Part shown: in pieces, positions 28,710 through 38,585 of the stretch
How the letters are laid out: each line of letters starts with the position of its first letter
Numbering within the stretch: the stretch's first letter is position 1
From: Gammaproteobacteria bacterium
Lineage (GTDB): Bacteria > Pseudomonadota > Gammaproteobacteria > JAADGQ01
DNA: 63,847 nt
Reading direction: 5' to 3'
Assembly: GCA_021648145.1 (NCBI GenBank)
Contig: JAKITI010000004.1
Coordinates: forward strand, 1-63,847
The notes under the pieces: model-generated
The model's input: only the letters and a program-made list of their open reading frames with translations
Told to the model about the DNA's origin: nothing
Database searches by the model: none
Translations under genes and position numbers: made by a program

Positions 28710-31700
28710 TTGAGTAAAGAAGTAGTGACTAAAAATAGATACGGTTTGCCCGCCAAACATGGGCTGTATGATCCCGCAAATGAAAAAGACAGTTGTGGTG
28801 TAGGTTTTGTTGCGAATATCAAGGGTAAACCGGATCACCAAATCGTCGTAGATGCAGACCACCTGTTGCGTCGTATGGAGCATCGGGGTGGTTTTGGCGC
28901 TGAGCCGAATACCGGTGATGGCTCGGGAATGTTGACGACATTGCCGTATGATTTTTTACGCCGAATAGCGCGTGAGACATTTGATATTGAACTGCCAGAA
29001 AATGGGCTTTTTTGTGCAGGCAATGTCTTTTTACCCACCGATGCAAAGCAGCGTTTGCATTGTAAAAAAGTGGTTGAAGAGATTGTTATTGCTCAAAAGC
29101 AAACCTTGATTGGTTGGCGTGAACTGCCTGTTGATGCACAAAAAGCAGATATCGGTCAGATTGCCCGTGATGCGCAGCCACAGATCGAGCAGCTATTTAT
29201 TTCTGCAGGTGAAGGTGTCTCTTCAGAAGCGTTTGAACGTGAGCTTTATTTGATTCGCAAACGTTGCAGTCGTTTGATTCGTAGTGACCAGTATCTTGCA
29301 CAGGCAGAGATGTTCTATTTTTGCAGCCTTTCATCACGCGTGATTGTTTATAAAGGTATGTTGACTCCTGATCAGTTGATGCCTTTTTACAGTGATCTTG
29401 CAGACCCTGATTATGTCGCCCATCTGGCGATGGTGCATTCTCGTTTCAGCACCAATACATTTCCATCTTGGGATCGTGCGCAGCCGCTGCGTTTTATGTC
29501 GCATAACGGTGAAATCAATACCCTGCAAGGCAATAAAAACTGGATGGGTGCGCGTGAAGGGTTGGCTAAAAGTGACGTATTTGGCGATCGCCTTGAAAAA
29601 CAGTTTCCGGTGATTGAAAGCGGTGGTTCGGACTCCGGTGGTTTTGACAACGTATTAGAGTTTTTATTGATGAATGGCCGCACATTGCAAGAAGCAGCAA
29701 TGATGATGGTACCGGAAGCGTGGCAAGGCAATGAGCAGATGCCACAGGATAAACGTGATTTTTATAAATATTTTTCAGCGCTGATGGAACCTTGGGATGG
29801 CCCCGCTTCCATTGCATTTACCGATGGTCACTATGTCGGCGCAGTACTTGATCGTAATGGTCTGCGCCCCAGTCGTTATTATGTCACGCACGATGATCGA
29901 GTCATTATGGCTTCTGAAGTCGGTGTGGTTGAAATTGATCCCGCGAATATAAAGCACAAAGGTCGCTTGCAACCAGGCCGTATGTTTTTGATCGACTTTG
30001 AAGAAGGACGTTTGATTCGTGACGAAGAGCTCAAACATGATTTTGCAACACGAAATCCTTACGGTACTTGGCTAAAAAATCAGGTCATCACACTGCAAGA
30101 TATCCATGCGGATAAAGAAGCGCATGGTTTTTATCCTGAGACACTATTGCCTCGCATGCGTGCTTTTGGTTATACCACTGAAACAATGCAGTTTATGTTG
30201 CTGCCATTAGTCAATGAGTTGCGTGATCCGGTGGGTTCCATGGGTAACGATGCCGCGCTGGCGTGTTTGTCAGATCAGCCCCGTATGGTTTACGACTATT
30301 TCAGACAGATTTTTGCACAGGTCACTAATCCAGCGGTTGATTCGATTCGCGAAGAAGTGGTGATGTCTCTTGAGTGTTTCATTGGGCCTGAAGGTAATCT
30401 GCTTGATACCACAGAAGAGCAGGTGCATCGCTTATTGTTGCCGCACCCGATTTTGCGTAATGAAGAGCTGACTGCGCTCAAACATATTGACCATCGTGGC
30501 TGGAAAGCCAAAACGATTGATATAACTTATCCAGAAGTGGATGAGGAGATCGGTTTATTGGTTGCGCTGGATCGCATTTGTGATGAGGCCGCAACATGCG
30601 TTGCCGATGGCTATAGTTTGATTATATTGTCTGATCGTAATATTGATGTTGATCAGGTGGCCGTCAGTACATTATTGGCAACAGGGGCGGTACACCAACA
30701 TTTAGTAAAACGCCATGATCGTGCACGTATCGGGCTAATTGTTGAAACGGGTGAGGCGCGTGAAGTCCACCACCACTGTTTGTTGATTGGCTATGGTGCG
30801 GATGCAATCAATCCCTATCTGGCTTTTGAATCACTGTGGCAAGCACAGCGTGATGGTTTATTACCAGGCGAACGTTTCGATCATGATGACAAAATCGTCG
30901 ATGCGTACCGTAAAGGTGTCGCAAAGGGCATGTTGAAAGTCATGGCTAAAATGGGAATTTCAACCTTGCAGTCATACAAGGGCGCTCAAATTTTTGAGGC
31001 TTTGGGTGTTGCAAATGAAGTGGTTGATTACTGCTTTAGCAATACAGCGAGTCGTATTAAAGGCGTTGGTTTTAATCTATTGGCTGAAGAGGCATTGCGC
31101 CGCCATCAATTAGGTTATGGCCATGAAGTGGTGAGCCTGCATAATCCTGGAGACTATCATTGGCGCTCTAAAGGTGAACGCCATATGTGGGATCCTGAAT
31201 CGATTGCAAACTTGCAGGTGGCGGCTCGCACCAACAGTGATGCAGCGTATCGAAAGTTTGCGGATCATGCCGATGGTGAAGCGACAAAAAAATGTGCGCT
31301 GCGTGGTCTGTTGAAATTTAAAAATAACGTCAATGGTGGTTCAATTGCTATTGATCAAGTCGAGTCAGCATCGGAAATTGTTAAGCGCTTTGTAACGGGC
31401 GCGATCAGTTTTGGTTCAATCTCTGCGGAGAGCCATGAGTCACTCGCCATTGCGATGAATCGCCTTGGCGGTAAATCGAATACGGGCGAAGGCGGTGAAG
31501 ATCCTGCACGTTGGAATACGATGCCCAATGGTGACAGCAAACGATCGAAAATCAAACAAGTCGCTTCAGGTCGTTTTGGCGTTACGATTAATTATCTGAG
31601 CAATGCTGACGAAATTCAGATCAAAATTTCACAAGGCGCAAAACCTGGTGAAGGTGGGGAGCTGCCGGGTTCAAAAGTCGATGAAGTGATTGCCAGAACC

Positions 31701-33269
31701 CGTCATTCGACACCGGGTGTCGGCTTGATCAGCCCACCGCCACATCACGATATCTATTCGATTGAAGATATGGCACAGCTGATTCACGATGTAAAAAATG
31801 CGAATCCATCGGCACGAATCAGTGTCAAACTGGTCTCTGAAGTCGGTGTGGGTACAGTTGCGGCAGGTGTGACCAAAGCATTGGCAGATCATATTCTGAT
31901 CTCAGGTCATGATGGCGGAACGGGTGCATCTCCTTTGACTTCGATTAAACACGCCGGATTGCCTTGGGAATTAGGCTTGGCGGAAACCCATCAAACGCTG
32001 GTGCTAAATAATCTTCGTTCTCGTGTCACCGTGCAAACAGACGGTCAATTGAAAACAGGTCGTGATGTTGCCATTGCCACGCTGCTCGGCGCTGAAGAGT
32101 TTGGTTTTGCGACAGCGCCGCTCATTACACTGGGTTGTATCATGATGCGTAAATGCCACATGAACACCTGTCCAGTGGGTATTGCGACACAAGATCCTGA
32201 CCTACGTAAAAAATTCTCAGGAAAACCCGATCACCTGGTGAACTATCTCTTCATGGTTGCAGAAGACATGCGCCGCATCATGGCTCAATTGGGATTTAAA
32301 ACCATCAATGAGATGGTTGGCCGAGTGGATGTGCTTGAAGTGGATGATGCGATTGGGCACTGGAAATCATCCGGTCTGGATTTAACGCCGATTTTAACGC
32401 CTGCCAACAATGAATCAGGTGATGATGTTTATCAAACAATGCAGCAGAATCATGGTCTGGAACAAGCTTTGGATATGCAGCTGATTAAATTATCACAACC
32501 TGCGATTCAGTCTGGAAAACCTGTTCATATCGAATTGCCTGTAATTAATTTGAATCGTGTTGTCGGCACTATGTTATCCCACGAAATTGCAAAAAAATGG
32601 GGCGCGGATCTGTTGCCGGAAGATACCATTCACATCAAGCTGCATGGCTCTGCGGGTCAAAGTTTAGGTGCATGGTTAGCGAAGGGTATCAGCATTGAGC
32701 TTGAAGGCGATGCGAATGACTTTGTAGGCAAAGGTCTCAGTGGTGGACGTATTGTGGTCTACCCTGATTGTAAGAGTACATTTAAAGCCGAAGATAACAT
32801 TATTATCGGTAATGTTACTTGTTACGGTGCAACGAGCGGTGAAGGTTTTTTCCGTGGCATTGCCGCAGAGCGCTTTTGTGTGCGAAATAGTGGTGCTTCT
32901 ACGGTGGTTGAAGGTGTCGGTGATCATGCTTGTGAATATATGACCGGAGGTCGAGTGGTTGTATTAGGTTCGACGGGTCGTAACTTTGCGGCGGGTATGA
33001 GCGGTGGTATTGCTTATGTCTGGGATCCAAAAGATGAATTTTCAGATAAATGCAACCAAGCGATGGTCGATTTAGATGCTGTCGAAACGGATGCCGATAT
33101 CAGTGAGCTGAAAGCGCTGATTGAAAAGCACCAAAAATATACTGGGTCAACGGTTGCCGAAAAAATTATTAGCGATTGGAAAAATATATTGCCTCAGTTT
33201 ATTAAAGTGATGCCGCGTGATTACAAACGGGTTTTACTGGAGCAAGCACAAAAGCAGGCGGCGGAATAG
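28710..33269 (+). CDS. gltB: Glutamate synthase (NADPH) large subunit
   Basis: GltB moves the amide nitrogen of glutamine to 2-oxoglutarate. The 1519-aa protein has an N-terminal class II amidotransferase domain that begins at Cys29 (DSCGVGFVANI) after a 28-residue propeptide. A central domain, an FMN-binding synthase domain (~820-1200) and a C-terminal beta-helix follow. The 3Fe-4S cysteines are in MMRKCHMNTCPVGIATQ. The start is TTG at 28710; an in-frame GTG at 28725 is an alternative, and neither has a strong ribosome site. GltD follows after a hairpin. Confidence 0.96.
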   Translation: MSKEVVTKNRYGLPAKHGLYDPANEKDSCGVGFVANIKGKPDHQIVVDADHLLRRMEHRGGFGAEPNTGDGSGMLTTLPYDFLRRIARETFDIELPENGLFCAGNVFLPTDAKQRLHCKKVVEEIVIAQKQTLIGWRELPVDAQKADIGQIARDAQPQIEQLFISAGEGVSSEAFERELYLIRKRCSRLIRSDQYLAQAEMFYFCSLSSRVIVYKGMLTPDQLMPFYSDLADPDYVAHLAMVHSRFSTNTFPSWDRAQPLRFMSHNGEINTLQGNKNWMGAREGLAKSDVFGDRLEKQFPVIESGGSDSGGFDNVLEFLLMNGRTLQEAAMMMVPEAWQGNEQMPQDKRDFYKYFSALMEPWDGPASIAFTDGHYVGAVLDRNGLRPSRYYVTHDDRVIMASEVGVVEIDPANIKHKGRLQPGRMFLIDFEEGRLIRDEELKHDFATRNPYGTWLKNQVITLQDIHADKEAHGFYPETLLPRMRAFGYTTETMQFMLLPLVNELRDPVGSMGNDAALACLSDQPRMVYDYFRQIFAQVTNPAVDSIREEVVMSLECFIGPEGNLLDTTEEQVHRLLLPHPILRNEELTALKHIDHRGWKAKTIDITYPEVDEEIGLLVALDRICDEAATCVADGYSLIILSDRNIDVDQVAVSTLLATGAVHQHLVKRHDRARIGLIVETGEAREVHHHCLLIGYGADAINPYLAFESLWQAQRDGLLPGERFDHDDKIVDAYRKGVAKGMLKVMAKMGISTLQSYKGAQIFEALGVANEVVDYCFSNTASRIKGVGFNLLAEEALRRHQLGYGHEVVSLHNPGDYHWRSKGERHMWDPESIANLQVAARTNSDAAYRKFADHADGEATKKCALRGLLKFKNNVNGGSIAIDQVESASEIVKRFVTGAISFGSISAESHESLAIAMNRLGGKSNTGEGGEDPARWNTMPNGDSKRSKIKQVASGRFGVTINYLSNADEIQIKISQGAKPGEGGELPGSKVDEVIARTRHSTPGVGLISPPPHHDIYSIEDMAQLIHDVKNANPSARISVKLVSEVGVGTVAAGVTKALADHILISGHDGGTGASPLTSIKHAGLPWELGLAETHQTLVLNNLRSRVTVQTDGQLKTGRDVAIATLLGAEEFGFATAPLITLGCIMMRKCHMNTCPVGIATQDPDLRKKFSGKPDHLVNYLFMVAEDMRRIMAQLGFKTINEMVGRVDVLEVDDAIGHWKSSGLDLTPILTPANNESGDDVYQTMQQNHGLEQALDMQLIKLSQPAIQSGKPVHIELPVINLNRVVGTMLSHEIAKKWGADLLPEDTIHIKLHGSAGQSLGAWLAKGISIELEGDANDFVGKGLSGGRIVVYPDCKSTFKAEDNIIIGNVTCYGATSGEGFFRGIAAERFCVRNSGASTVVEGVGDHACEYMTGGRVVVLGSTGRNFAAGMSGGIAYVWDPKDEFSDKCNQAMVDLDAVETDADISELKALIEKHQKYTGSTVAEKIISDWKNILPQFIKVMPRDYKRVLLEQAQKQAAE

Positions 33270-33299
33270 GCTCCTGTTTAATACAGTCAAATGAAATAT

Positions 33300-33329
33300 G
33301 CCGCTGTTCAGGTTTCTCTGAACAGCGGC
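33300..33329 (+). other. Intercistronic hairpin between gltB and gltD
   Basis: GCCGCTGTTCAG and CTGAACAGCGGC form a perfect 12-bp stem around GTTTCT. It starts 30 nt after the gltB stop and ends 33 nt before the gltD ATG. Only TTT follows, so it looks like a partial attenuator or an mRNA-stabilising or processing stem rather than a full terminator. Confidence 0.7.
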
Positions 33330-33362
33330 TTTAGAAGTTATAATAGTAGAGATCAAAAAGTC

Positions 33363-34835
33363 ATGGGTAAGCCAACCGGTTTTAAAGAGTTTACACGTCA
33401 AACAACCCCTTATCGCTCTGCAAAAACACGTATGGGTGATTATGGTGAAATTTATACAGTGGCCGATGAAAGCCTGCTTAAAATTCAGGGCGCACGCTGC
33501 ATGGATTGTGGCGTACCATTTTGCCACTCAGATACCGGTTGCCCAGTTGATAACCTGATTCCAGAATGGAATGATCTTGTCTATAACGGTCGCTGGCGCG
33601 AAGCGTCCATGCGATTGCATGCGACCAATAATTTTCCAGAGTTTACTGGCCGAGTCTGCCCAGCACCTTGTGAAGGCTCGTGTGTTCTGGGAGTGATTGA
33701 ACCGCCTGTTACCATTAAAAATATCGAACAAGCGATTGTTGATCGTGCTTTTGATGAACGCTGGGTTAAGGTTCAACGGCCTGAAATACGCAGCGGTTAT
33801 GAAGTGGCCATTATCGGCTCAGGCCCAGCGGGTTTGGCTGCTGCGGAGCAGTTAAATCTTGCAGGTCATCTGGTCACAGTCTTTGAACGTGCCGATCGTA
33901 TCGGTGGTTTGCTGATGTACGGCATTCCCAATATGAAGTTGGATAAAGAACTTATTAATCGCCGTGTACAGTTGATGCGTGATGCGGGAATTACCTTTGT
34001 TGTTAATGCCGATGTTGGCGGTGAGGGTGAAGGCAGTGTTGATGTGAATGAGCTGATTGAAGCTTATGATGCCGTTCTTTTTGCGACAGGCGCAACTCAG
34101 CCACGAGACCTTCCGATTGAAAATCGTTCATTGCAAGGCGTTGAGTTTGCAATGGATTTTCTGACTGCAAATACTCGCAGTTACCTTGACTCCCATTTAG
34201 AAGATGGCAACTATATCTCAGCTAAAGATAAAAATGTTGTGGTCATTGGTGGCGGTGATACGGGTACAGACTGTATTGCAACTGCGCTACGTCACGGTTG
34301 TACTTCGGTGGTTAATTTTGAATTGATGTCCGAGCCTCCAGTAAAACGTGCTGAAAACAATCCGTGGCCTGAGTGGCCGCTGATTCTCAGAACAGACTAT
34401 GGTCATGAAGAAGCCATTGAACGTGATGGCGATGATCCTCGTTGCTATAATTTATTAAGCAAAGGCTTTGTCGGTGATGATAGTGGTCATGTGACTGCGA
34501 TTAAAACCGTAGAAGTTGAGTGGAGCAAAGAGTCTGGTCAATGGAAGATGAGCGAAAAAGCAGGCACAGAAAAAACCTGGCAAACAGATTTAGTGTTACT
34601 TTCTATGGGGTTTGTCAGCCCAGAGCACTATATCAGTGAAGCAAGTGGGGTCGATCTGGATCAGCGGGGAAACTATAAAGCGGATTATGATCAATATAAC
34701 ACCAATGTAGAAAAGGTCTTCACCGCAGGTGATTGTCGCCGAGGTCAGTCTCTGGTCGTTTGGGCGATTAATGAAGGGCGTGGCGTGGCGCGTGAAATTG
34801 ACCGTTTTTTGATAGGTGAGAGTGATTTGCCTTAG
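33363..34835 (+). CDS. gltD: Glutamate synthase (NADPH) small subunit
   Basis: GltD passes electrons from NADPH through FAD and two 4Fe-4S clusters to GltB. The 490-aa protein has N-terminal cluster cysteines in CMDCGVPFC and CPAPCEGSCVLG. The FAD site is GSGPAGLAAAEQL and the NADPH site GGGDTGTDC. The ATG at 33363 gives MGKPTGFKEF, the family's usual beginning; a frame extending 24 codons upstream would translate the hairpin and is rejected. It is probably cotranscribed with gltB. Confidence 0.96.
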   Translation: MGKPTGFKEFTRQTTPYRSAKTRMGDYGEIYTVADESLLKIQGARCMDCGVPFCHSDTGCPVDNLIPEWNDLVYNGRWREASMRLHATNNFPEFTGRVCPAPCEGSCVLGVIEPPVTIKNIEQAIVDRAFDERWVKVQRPEIRSGYEVAIIGSGPAGLAAAEQLNLAGHLVTVFERADRIGGLLMYGIPNMKLDKELINRRVQLMRDAGITFVVNADVGGEGEGSVDVNELIEAYDAVLFATGATQPRDLPIENRSLQGVEFAMDFLTANTRSYLDSHLEDGNYISAKDKNVVVIGGGDTGTDCIATALRHGCTSVVNFELMSEPPVKRAENNPWPEWPLILRTDYGHEEAIERDGDDPRCYNLLSKGFVGDDSGHVTAIKTVEVEWSKESGQWKMSEKAGTEKTWQTDLVLLSMGFVSPEHYISEASGVDLDQRGNYKADYDQYNTNVEKVFTAGDCRRGQSLVVWAINEGRGVAREIDRFLIGESDLP

Positions 34836-34897
34836 AGTTGATGTGGAGGTAGGATTGACCCCTTATCGAACCTGGATTAAATGGGTGTAATAAAGCA

Positions 34898-36214
34898 ATG
34901 ACGAGTAAAAATACAAAGACCGAGCCTGCTCAAAAAATTGACCATGGTTCTGCAGCATTTGTAGCAAAATACGCAGGTCGCGATATTCAAGCAGGTGTGA
35001 TCACAGCAACGATGGCCATTCCATTGTCCATCGGAATTGCGATGATGTCCGATTATCCCATTCAAGTTGGCTTAGCAACCGTTGCATTTGCCTCTTTTAT
35101 TGGTTTCTTATTTGCTTGGTTTCGTCCGGGTAACTTTATTGGAGCCCCAGGGATTGCGGCGGGGTTAGCGCCCATTCTTGCCATGGGGGTTGCCTCGTTT
35201 GGCCTTGAAAACATGGCTTTCATTATTTTTATGACGGCCAGCTTTCAAGCCGTGATATGGCGGTTTAATTGGCAACGCTATCTTTTAATGGCGGTTCCAC
35301 CTTATTTAGTGGAAGGTTTGTTAGCCGGAATTGGTTTAAAGATTGCTCTTAAATTTTTACCTTTTCTCTGGATGTTACCCGTTGGAGTTGCGGTGAGTGA
35401 AGAGTTTTGGCTGGATTCTCGAATTCAAGTCATCATACTGTCGGTTATTGGAGCGATCTTATTTCTTGCGTTATTTAAGAAATTTAAAGACACCAAACCC
35501 GCGTTACCCTATTTTGCATTGATTGTGTTTGGTATTGTGGCTTCTCAACTCATTGAAGTTAAAATGCTCATGGTCGAAGACATTGGGTTAGAGCTTAGAT
35601 TACCGATACCCGAGTTTGATACTGTGTATTTGTGGCTCTATGCCATTGTTTTCTCTTTAATGCTTGCGGTGGTAGATGTGATTGAGCAAGTCATGAGTAA
35701 TGCAGCCATTGAAAAAATTGACCCCTTAAAACGACCTTGCAACTCAAACAACTCGTTATTATCTATTTGGGTCTCTAATATGGGTTCCAGTTTCTTTGGT
35801 GGAATGACAAACCTTGATGGTTTAGCAAAATCATCAACCAACCGTTTAGCAGGTGCATACACAAAGTTTTCTGTGTTAATTATCGGATTATTGATTGCCT
35901 TTTTTGTGTTTAATGTCCAGTATTTAGATAATTTACCTTACTTTGCATTGGCGATTATTATGACGTTTGTGGGCATCAAAATGATCTTAGGATTATTGCA
36001 CGTTGCCACCCACGGACCTTATGCAGTGCTGCTTGCAACCGTTTGTGGCTTACTTGTCTTTTTGGTGGGTATTTTTGAAGGGTTGATTATTACGTTAGTG
36101 ATTCACGCGGTTATCAGTTATGTTATTTTTTCCAAAATTGAGCGTATGCCAGGTCGTGCCATTGTAAGACAATACTTTAAAAAATTTAAAGACGACGAAC
36201 AAGGGATAAACTAA
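34898..36214 (+). CDS. SulP-family anion transporter without STAS domain
   Basis: The 438-aa protein has about 11-12 hydrophobic helices. Family features are the TM1-3 region (ATMAIPLSIGIAMMSDYPIQ, then GNFIGAPGIAAGL) and FGGMTNLDGLAKSSTNRLAGA near residue 310. SulP proteins carry sulfate, bicarbonate or organic acids with Na+ or H+. The cytoplasmic STAS domain, usual in the family at ~450-550, is absent: the protein stops shortly after the last helix. The substrate cannot be read from sequence. It stands alone, 62 nt after gltD, and the leader has partial copies of the repeat found at 42765. Confidence 0.85.
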   Translation: MTSKNTKTEPAQKIDHGSAAFVAKYAGRDIQAGVITATMAIPLSIGIAMMSDYPIQVGLATVAFASFIGFLFAWFRPGNFIGAPGIAAGLAPILAMGVASFGLENMAFIIFMTASFQAVIWRFNWQRYLLMAVPPYLVEGLLAGIGLKIALKFLPFLWMLPVGVAVSEEFWLDSRIQVIILSVIGAILFLALFKKFKDTKPALPYFALIVFGIVASQLIEVKMLMVEDIGLELRLPIPEFDTVYLWLYAIVFSLMLAVVDVIEQVMSNAAIEKIDPLKRPCNSNNSLLSIWVSNMGSSFFGGMTNLDGLAKSSTNRLAGAYTKFSVLIIGLLIAFFVFNVQYLDNLPYFALAIIMTFVGIKMILGLLHVATHGPYAVLLATVCGLLVFLVGIFEGLIITLVIHAVISYVIFSKIERMPGRAIVRQYFKKFKDDEQGIN

Positions 36215-36367
36215 GGTTTTTTAACAAACACCCTCGCAACGGTGCGCCCGTATTGGTCTTAGGATGGACTCCTTATTTAAAGTGCTCCCTAAGTATATGC
36301 CTGACATATGCCGTTGCTTATTTATACACTTCGTATCGCTTTCCATGGCAGTTAGCGGAAGTTTTCT

Positions 36368-37024
36368 CTACTTATTTACCATTAGCACCACAATGACAGG
36401 TTCCAGATAAAGGGTTTCATATAGTTGCCTGCTTTGTTGTTTAAATTGTGCCTGTTTTTTCATGTCATTAATATTTAATTGTGATGCTAATTCCTTTAAT
36501 GCTGATCCCTCTCCTTGTTGGATAGATATACGCAATGCTTCAAAATTTTTATCGGTATAATTTTTAATCACAAGGCGTGCCTCTGTGTAGCTAAAGCCAT
36601 TGATTTTTTTATCTTTTTGTTTGACAGAATACAACGAAATAAAGCGGTTTATTAAGGCATCGGTAACGATGTCTGAATTTTGGAAATAGTCGGCTTTGTT
36701 TGTGATTAAATCGTTCTTGGTTTCATCGCGCTTACCTCCTTTTATTCCCGTAACATCAAGGGCACCTTCAAGCGCCTTTCCGCCTCCTTGCATCACATCC
36801 TGACGAATAGCGAGATAATTCTTCGCAACATAGGAAGCGACTTTTTTTCGTTTGGCTTTATAAATGGTATTTTCAAAGGCTGAACCAATAATAGCGCCTG
36901 GGAGCTCTAATGGTGATGGTAAGTGGCTGGCACTATCACTGGCGCAAGCACTCAAAAAAAACATGAATACAGTGGCTAAAAATAGTAACTGACCGTATGG
37001 TTTTAAAAGTTTTTTATTTTTCAC
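36368..37024 (-). CDS. Small lipoprotein of unknown function
   Basis: The 218-aa protein has a lipoprotein signal (LFLATVFMFFLSAC) with Cys27 as the lipidated residue; the following Ala does not signal inner-membrane retention. The mature part is helical and Lys-rich, with two similar phrases, RQDVMQGGGKALEGAL and RISIQQGEGSALKELA, suggesting an internal repeat of ~100 residues. I do not recognise the family. It is divergent from nothing and convergent with the SulP gene across a 153-nt gap with no clear terminator. Confidence 0.7.
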   Translation of the reverse strand: MKNKKLLKPYGQLLFLATVFMFFLSACASDSASHLPSPLELPGAIIGSAFENTIYKAKRKKVASYVAKNYLAIRQDVMQGGGKALEGALDVTGIKGGKRDETKNDLITNKADYFQNSDIVTDALINRFISLYSVKQKDKKINGFSYTEARLVIKNYTDKNFEALRISIQQGEGSALKELASQLNINDMKKQAQFKQQSRQLYETLYLEPVIVVLMVNK

Positions 37025-37096
37025 TTCGTCTTAATCCAGTTATTTGAAAAATTCAGGCCATTTTAACGTGATTAATCTCACTTTGTAGAAATTTTG

Positions 37097-37262
37097 TTAA
37101 GGTTGATGGCGGTACAGTTCAATCCCATGAAGCTTGTTTATTAAGATATCCAATAGAGATTTTTCTAACTCTTCGTATTGAAATGTATAGCCTGAATCCG
37201 CTGAGTATTTTATCATCCATAGTACTTGTCAAAAAATCCAGACTAACCAAATCAACGTCCAT
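37097..37262 (-). pseudogene. Possible remnant of a minimal nucleotidyltransferase gene
   Basis: The minus strand encodes MDVDLVSLDFLTSTMDDKI then LSGFRLY, resembling the C-terminal strand-helix of MNT-type nucleotidyltransferases (pattern VDLVxLD...ILxxGxxLY). After that Tyr a +1 frame continues more plausibly (TFQYEELEKSLLDILINK) to a stop at 37097. This implies a frameshifted fragment. It starts at the 3' end of the IMPase gene and the N-terminal GSxxxGxxxxxSDxD part is absent. The match is by eye and short. Confidence 0.3.
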
Positions 37263-38079
37263 ATTGACTTGAATCCACGATGGCTGAGCGCCAAGCTTCA
37301 AATTGTTCACGTCCTGCCGCGGCGACGATTGAGCGGGGTTCAAGGCTGGAGCGAAATACTGTTTCGCCCTCCAGTGTCATCGCATGGCCTCCAGCTTCAG
37401 CCAGGATTAATTGACCTGCTGCAATATCCCAAAGCTTCTGTTGGCCATGCAAATAGAGCTGCACTCTGCCCATAGCCAGCCAGCACCAATCCAAAACGCC
37501 CGAACCAAAACTTCGCTGAGAACTGTAAGGTATTTCACTGACCAGGCGAACGGCCAGTGTGGTTGGTAATCGCTTAAAATCAATCTGCGCCATACACTTT
37601 TCCAGAGGCAGCGTAGTATTATCAGGGTGCAGTGGCTTACCATTCAGCCATGCACCTTGACTATGAATGGCGCTGAAACACTCTTTTCGTAGTGGGTCAT
37701 AAATAATGCCCAGCCGAATTTTTCCATCACACAATAGAGCCAACGAGACGGCAAAGCAGGGAATTCCAGAGGCAAAATTACTGGTGCCATCCAACGGGTC
37801 TAGAATCCAAAGTCCATCTCTGGATTCATTCAGTAACTTCTGCTGCTGCTTGGGCTCCATCTCTTCGCCTAGCACAGGAATTTTTGGCCACTGTTTATTT
37901 AATGTTGTGATCAAGGCATCCTGGATGGCATGATCCGCTTGGGTCACAATGCTACCATCACCTTTGAAATAGCGGGTCGTTTGACCAAAGCGTGGCAACA
38001 GATGCTGATGAGCGGCCGTTATCACTAAAGTTTTGAGCTGCTCCAGATCGGGTAATGATTTTTCTGGTTGAGTATTCAT
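37252..38079 (-). CDS. Inositol monophosphatase family protein
   Basis: The 275-aa protein belongs to the Mg2+-dependent, Li+-sensitive IMPase superfamily (SuhB, CysQ, HisN relatives). Metal ligands are seen in VLGEEM, DPLDGTSNFASG and the C-terminal LWDIAAGQLILAEAGG. SuhB and CysQ motifs are not decisive, so the substrate (inositol phosphate, PAP, histidinol-P) is open. The start at 38079 gives MNTQPEKSLPDLEQL; 19 further upstream codons are basic and not family-like. The gene is followed by possible MNT debris and preceded by a toxin-antitoxin pair on the same strand. Confidence 0.87.
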   Translation of the reverse strand: MNTQPEKSLPDLEQLKTLVITAAHQHLLPRFGQTTRYFKGDGSIVTQADHAIQDALITTLNKQWPKIPVLGEEMEPKQQQKLLNESRDGLWILDPLDGTSNFASGIPCFAVSLALLCDGKIRLGIIYDPLRKECFSAIHSQGAWLNGKPLHPDNTTLPLEKCMAQIDFKRLPTTLAVRLVSEIPYSSQRSFGSGVLDWCWLAMGRVQLYLHGQQKLWDIAAGQLILAEAGGHAMTLEGETVFRSSLEPRSIVAAAGREQFEAWRSAIVDSSQYGR

Positions 38080-38104
38080 TATTTTTAGATCTCTTGTGAA
38101 ACCG

Positions 38105-38122
38105 CGTAAACAGCCGATTCGT
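38105..38122 (+). repeat. 18-bp direct repeat, copy 1
   Basis: CGTAAACAGCCGATTCGT is exactly repeated at 39198-39215 inside the YejF-like ATPase gene. The copies flank the AbrB/PIN pair. GCTGAGTC occurs close to both copies, which hints that a fragment of the ABC gene was duplicated here. Confidence 0.6.
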
Positions 38123-38148
38123 TTGGCTTGTGGCACAGAGCTGAGTCG

Positions 38149-38577
38149 TTACGAAAATTCCGAGCCAGGAATGAATGCCCTCGGTGACATGCCAAGTCGG
38201 TTTAATCGACGAGCAAACTTTTTATCATCAAAGGTTGCGATACGCTCACAAGATTTATAACTCGCATGATGCAACGCGTCGGCAAAATCCAATCCATCGG
38301 CTAAACCAGAGATTGCACTCACTACGGTTTCGCGCTCTTCCATCGTGATGTGCTTCATAGAGAGAAGGTGCTGGAATACACTGGCAATGTCATTCGGCTT
38401 AAAACCGTAATAACCGCGCATGACCCATTCAAGCTCAAGCAAAACAGTCTTACATACCATTAAAGGTCTGCCAGACTCGATAAGTGCGCGTGCGCAGAGG
38501 CGCTGTTTACTTTCTTCGCTGTCGCCGCTATCTTCAATGTAGTAGCGTGCTAAAACGTTTGTATCCAGACCAATCAT
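38149..38577 (-). CDS. VapC-like PIN-domain toxin
   Basis: The 142-aa protein has a PIN ribonuclease fold. The acidic residues are in place: IGLDTNVLARYY (Asp5), LLELEWVMRG (Glu near 49), DGLDFADALHHA (Asp near 98) and ATFDDKKFARR. VapC proteins cleave tRNA or rRNA when freed of antitoxin. It is 8 nt downstream of an AbrB-type antitoxin gene and is clearly its partner. Confidence 0.88.
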   Translation of the reverse strand: MIGLDTNVLARYYIEDSGDSEESKQRLCARALIESGRPLMVCKTVLLELEWVMRGYYGFKPNDIASVFQHLLSMKHITMEERETVVSAISGLADGLDFADALHHASYKSCERIATFDDKKFARRLNRLGMSPRAFIPGSEFS

Positions 38578-38585
38578 AACTCGGC

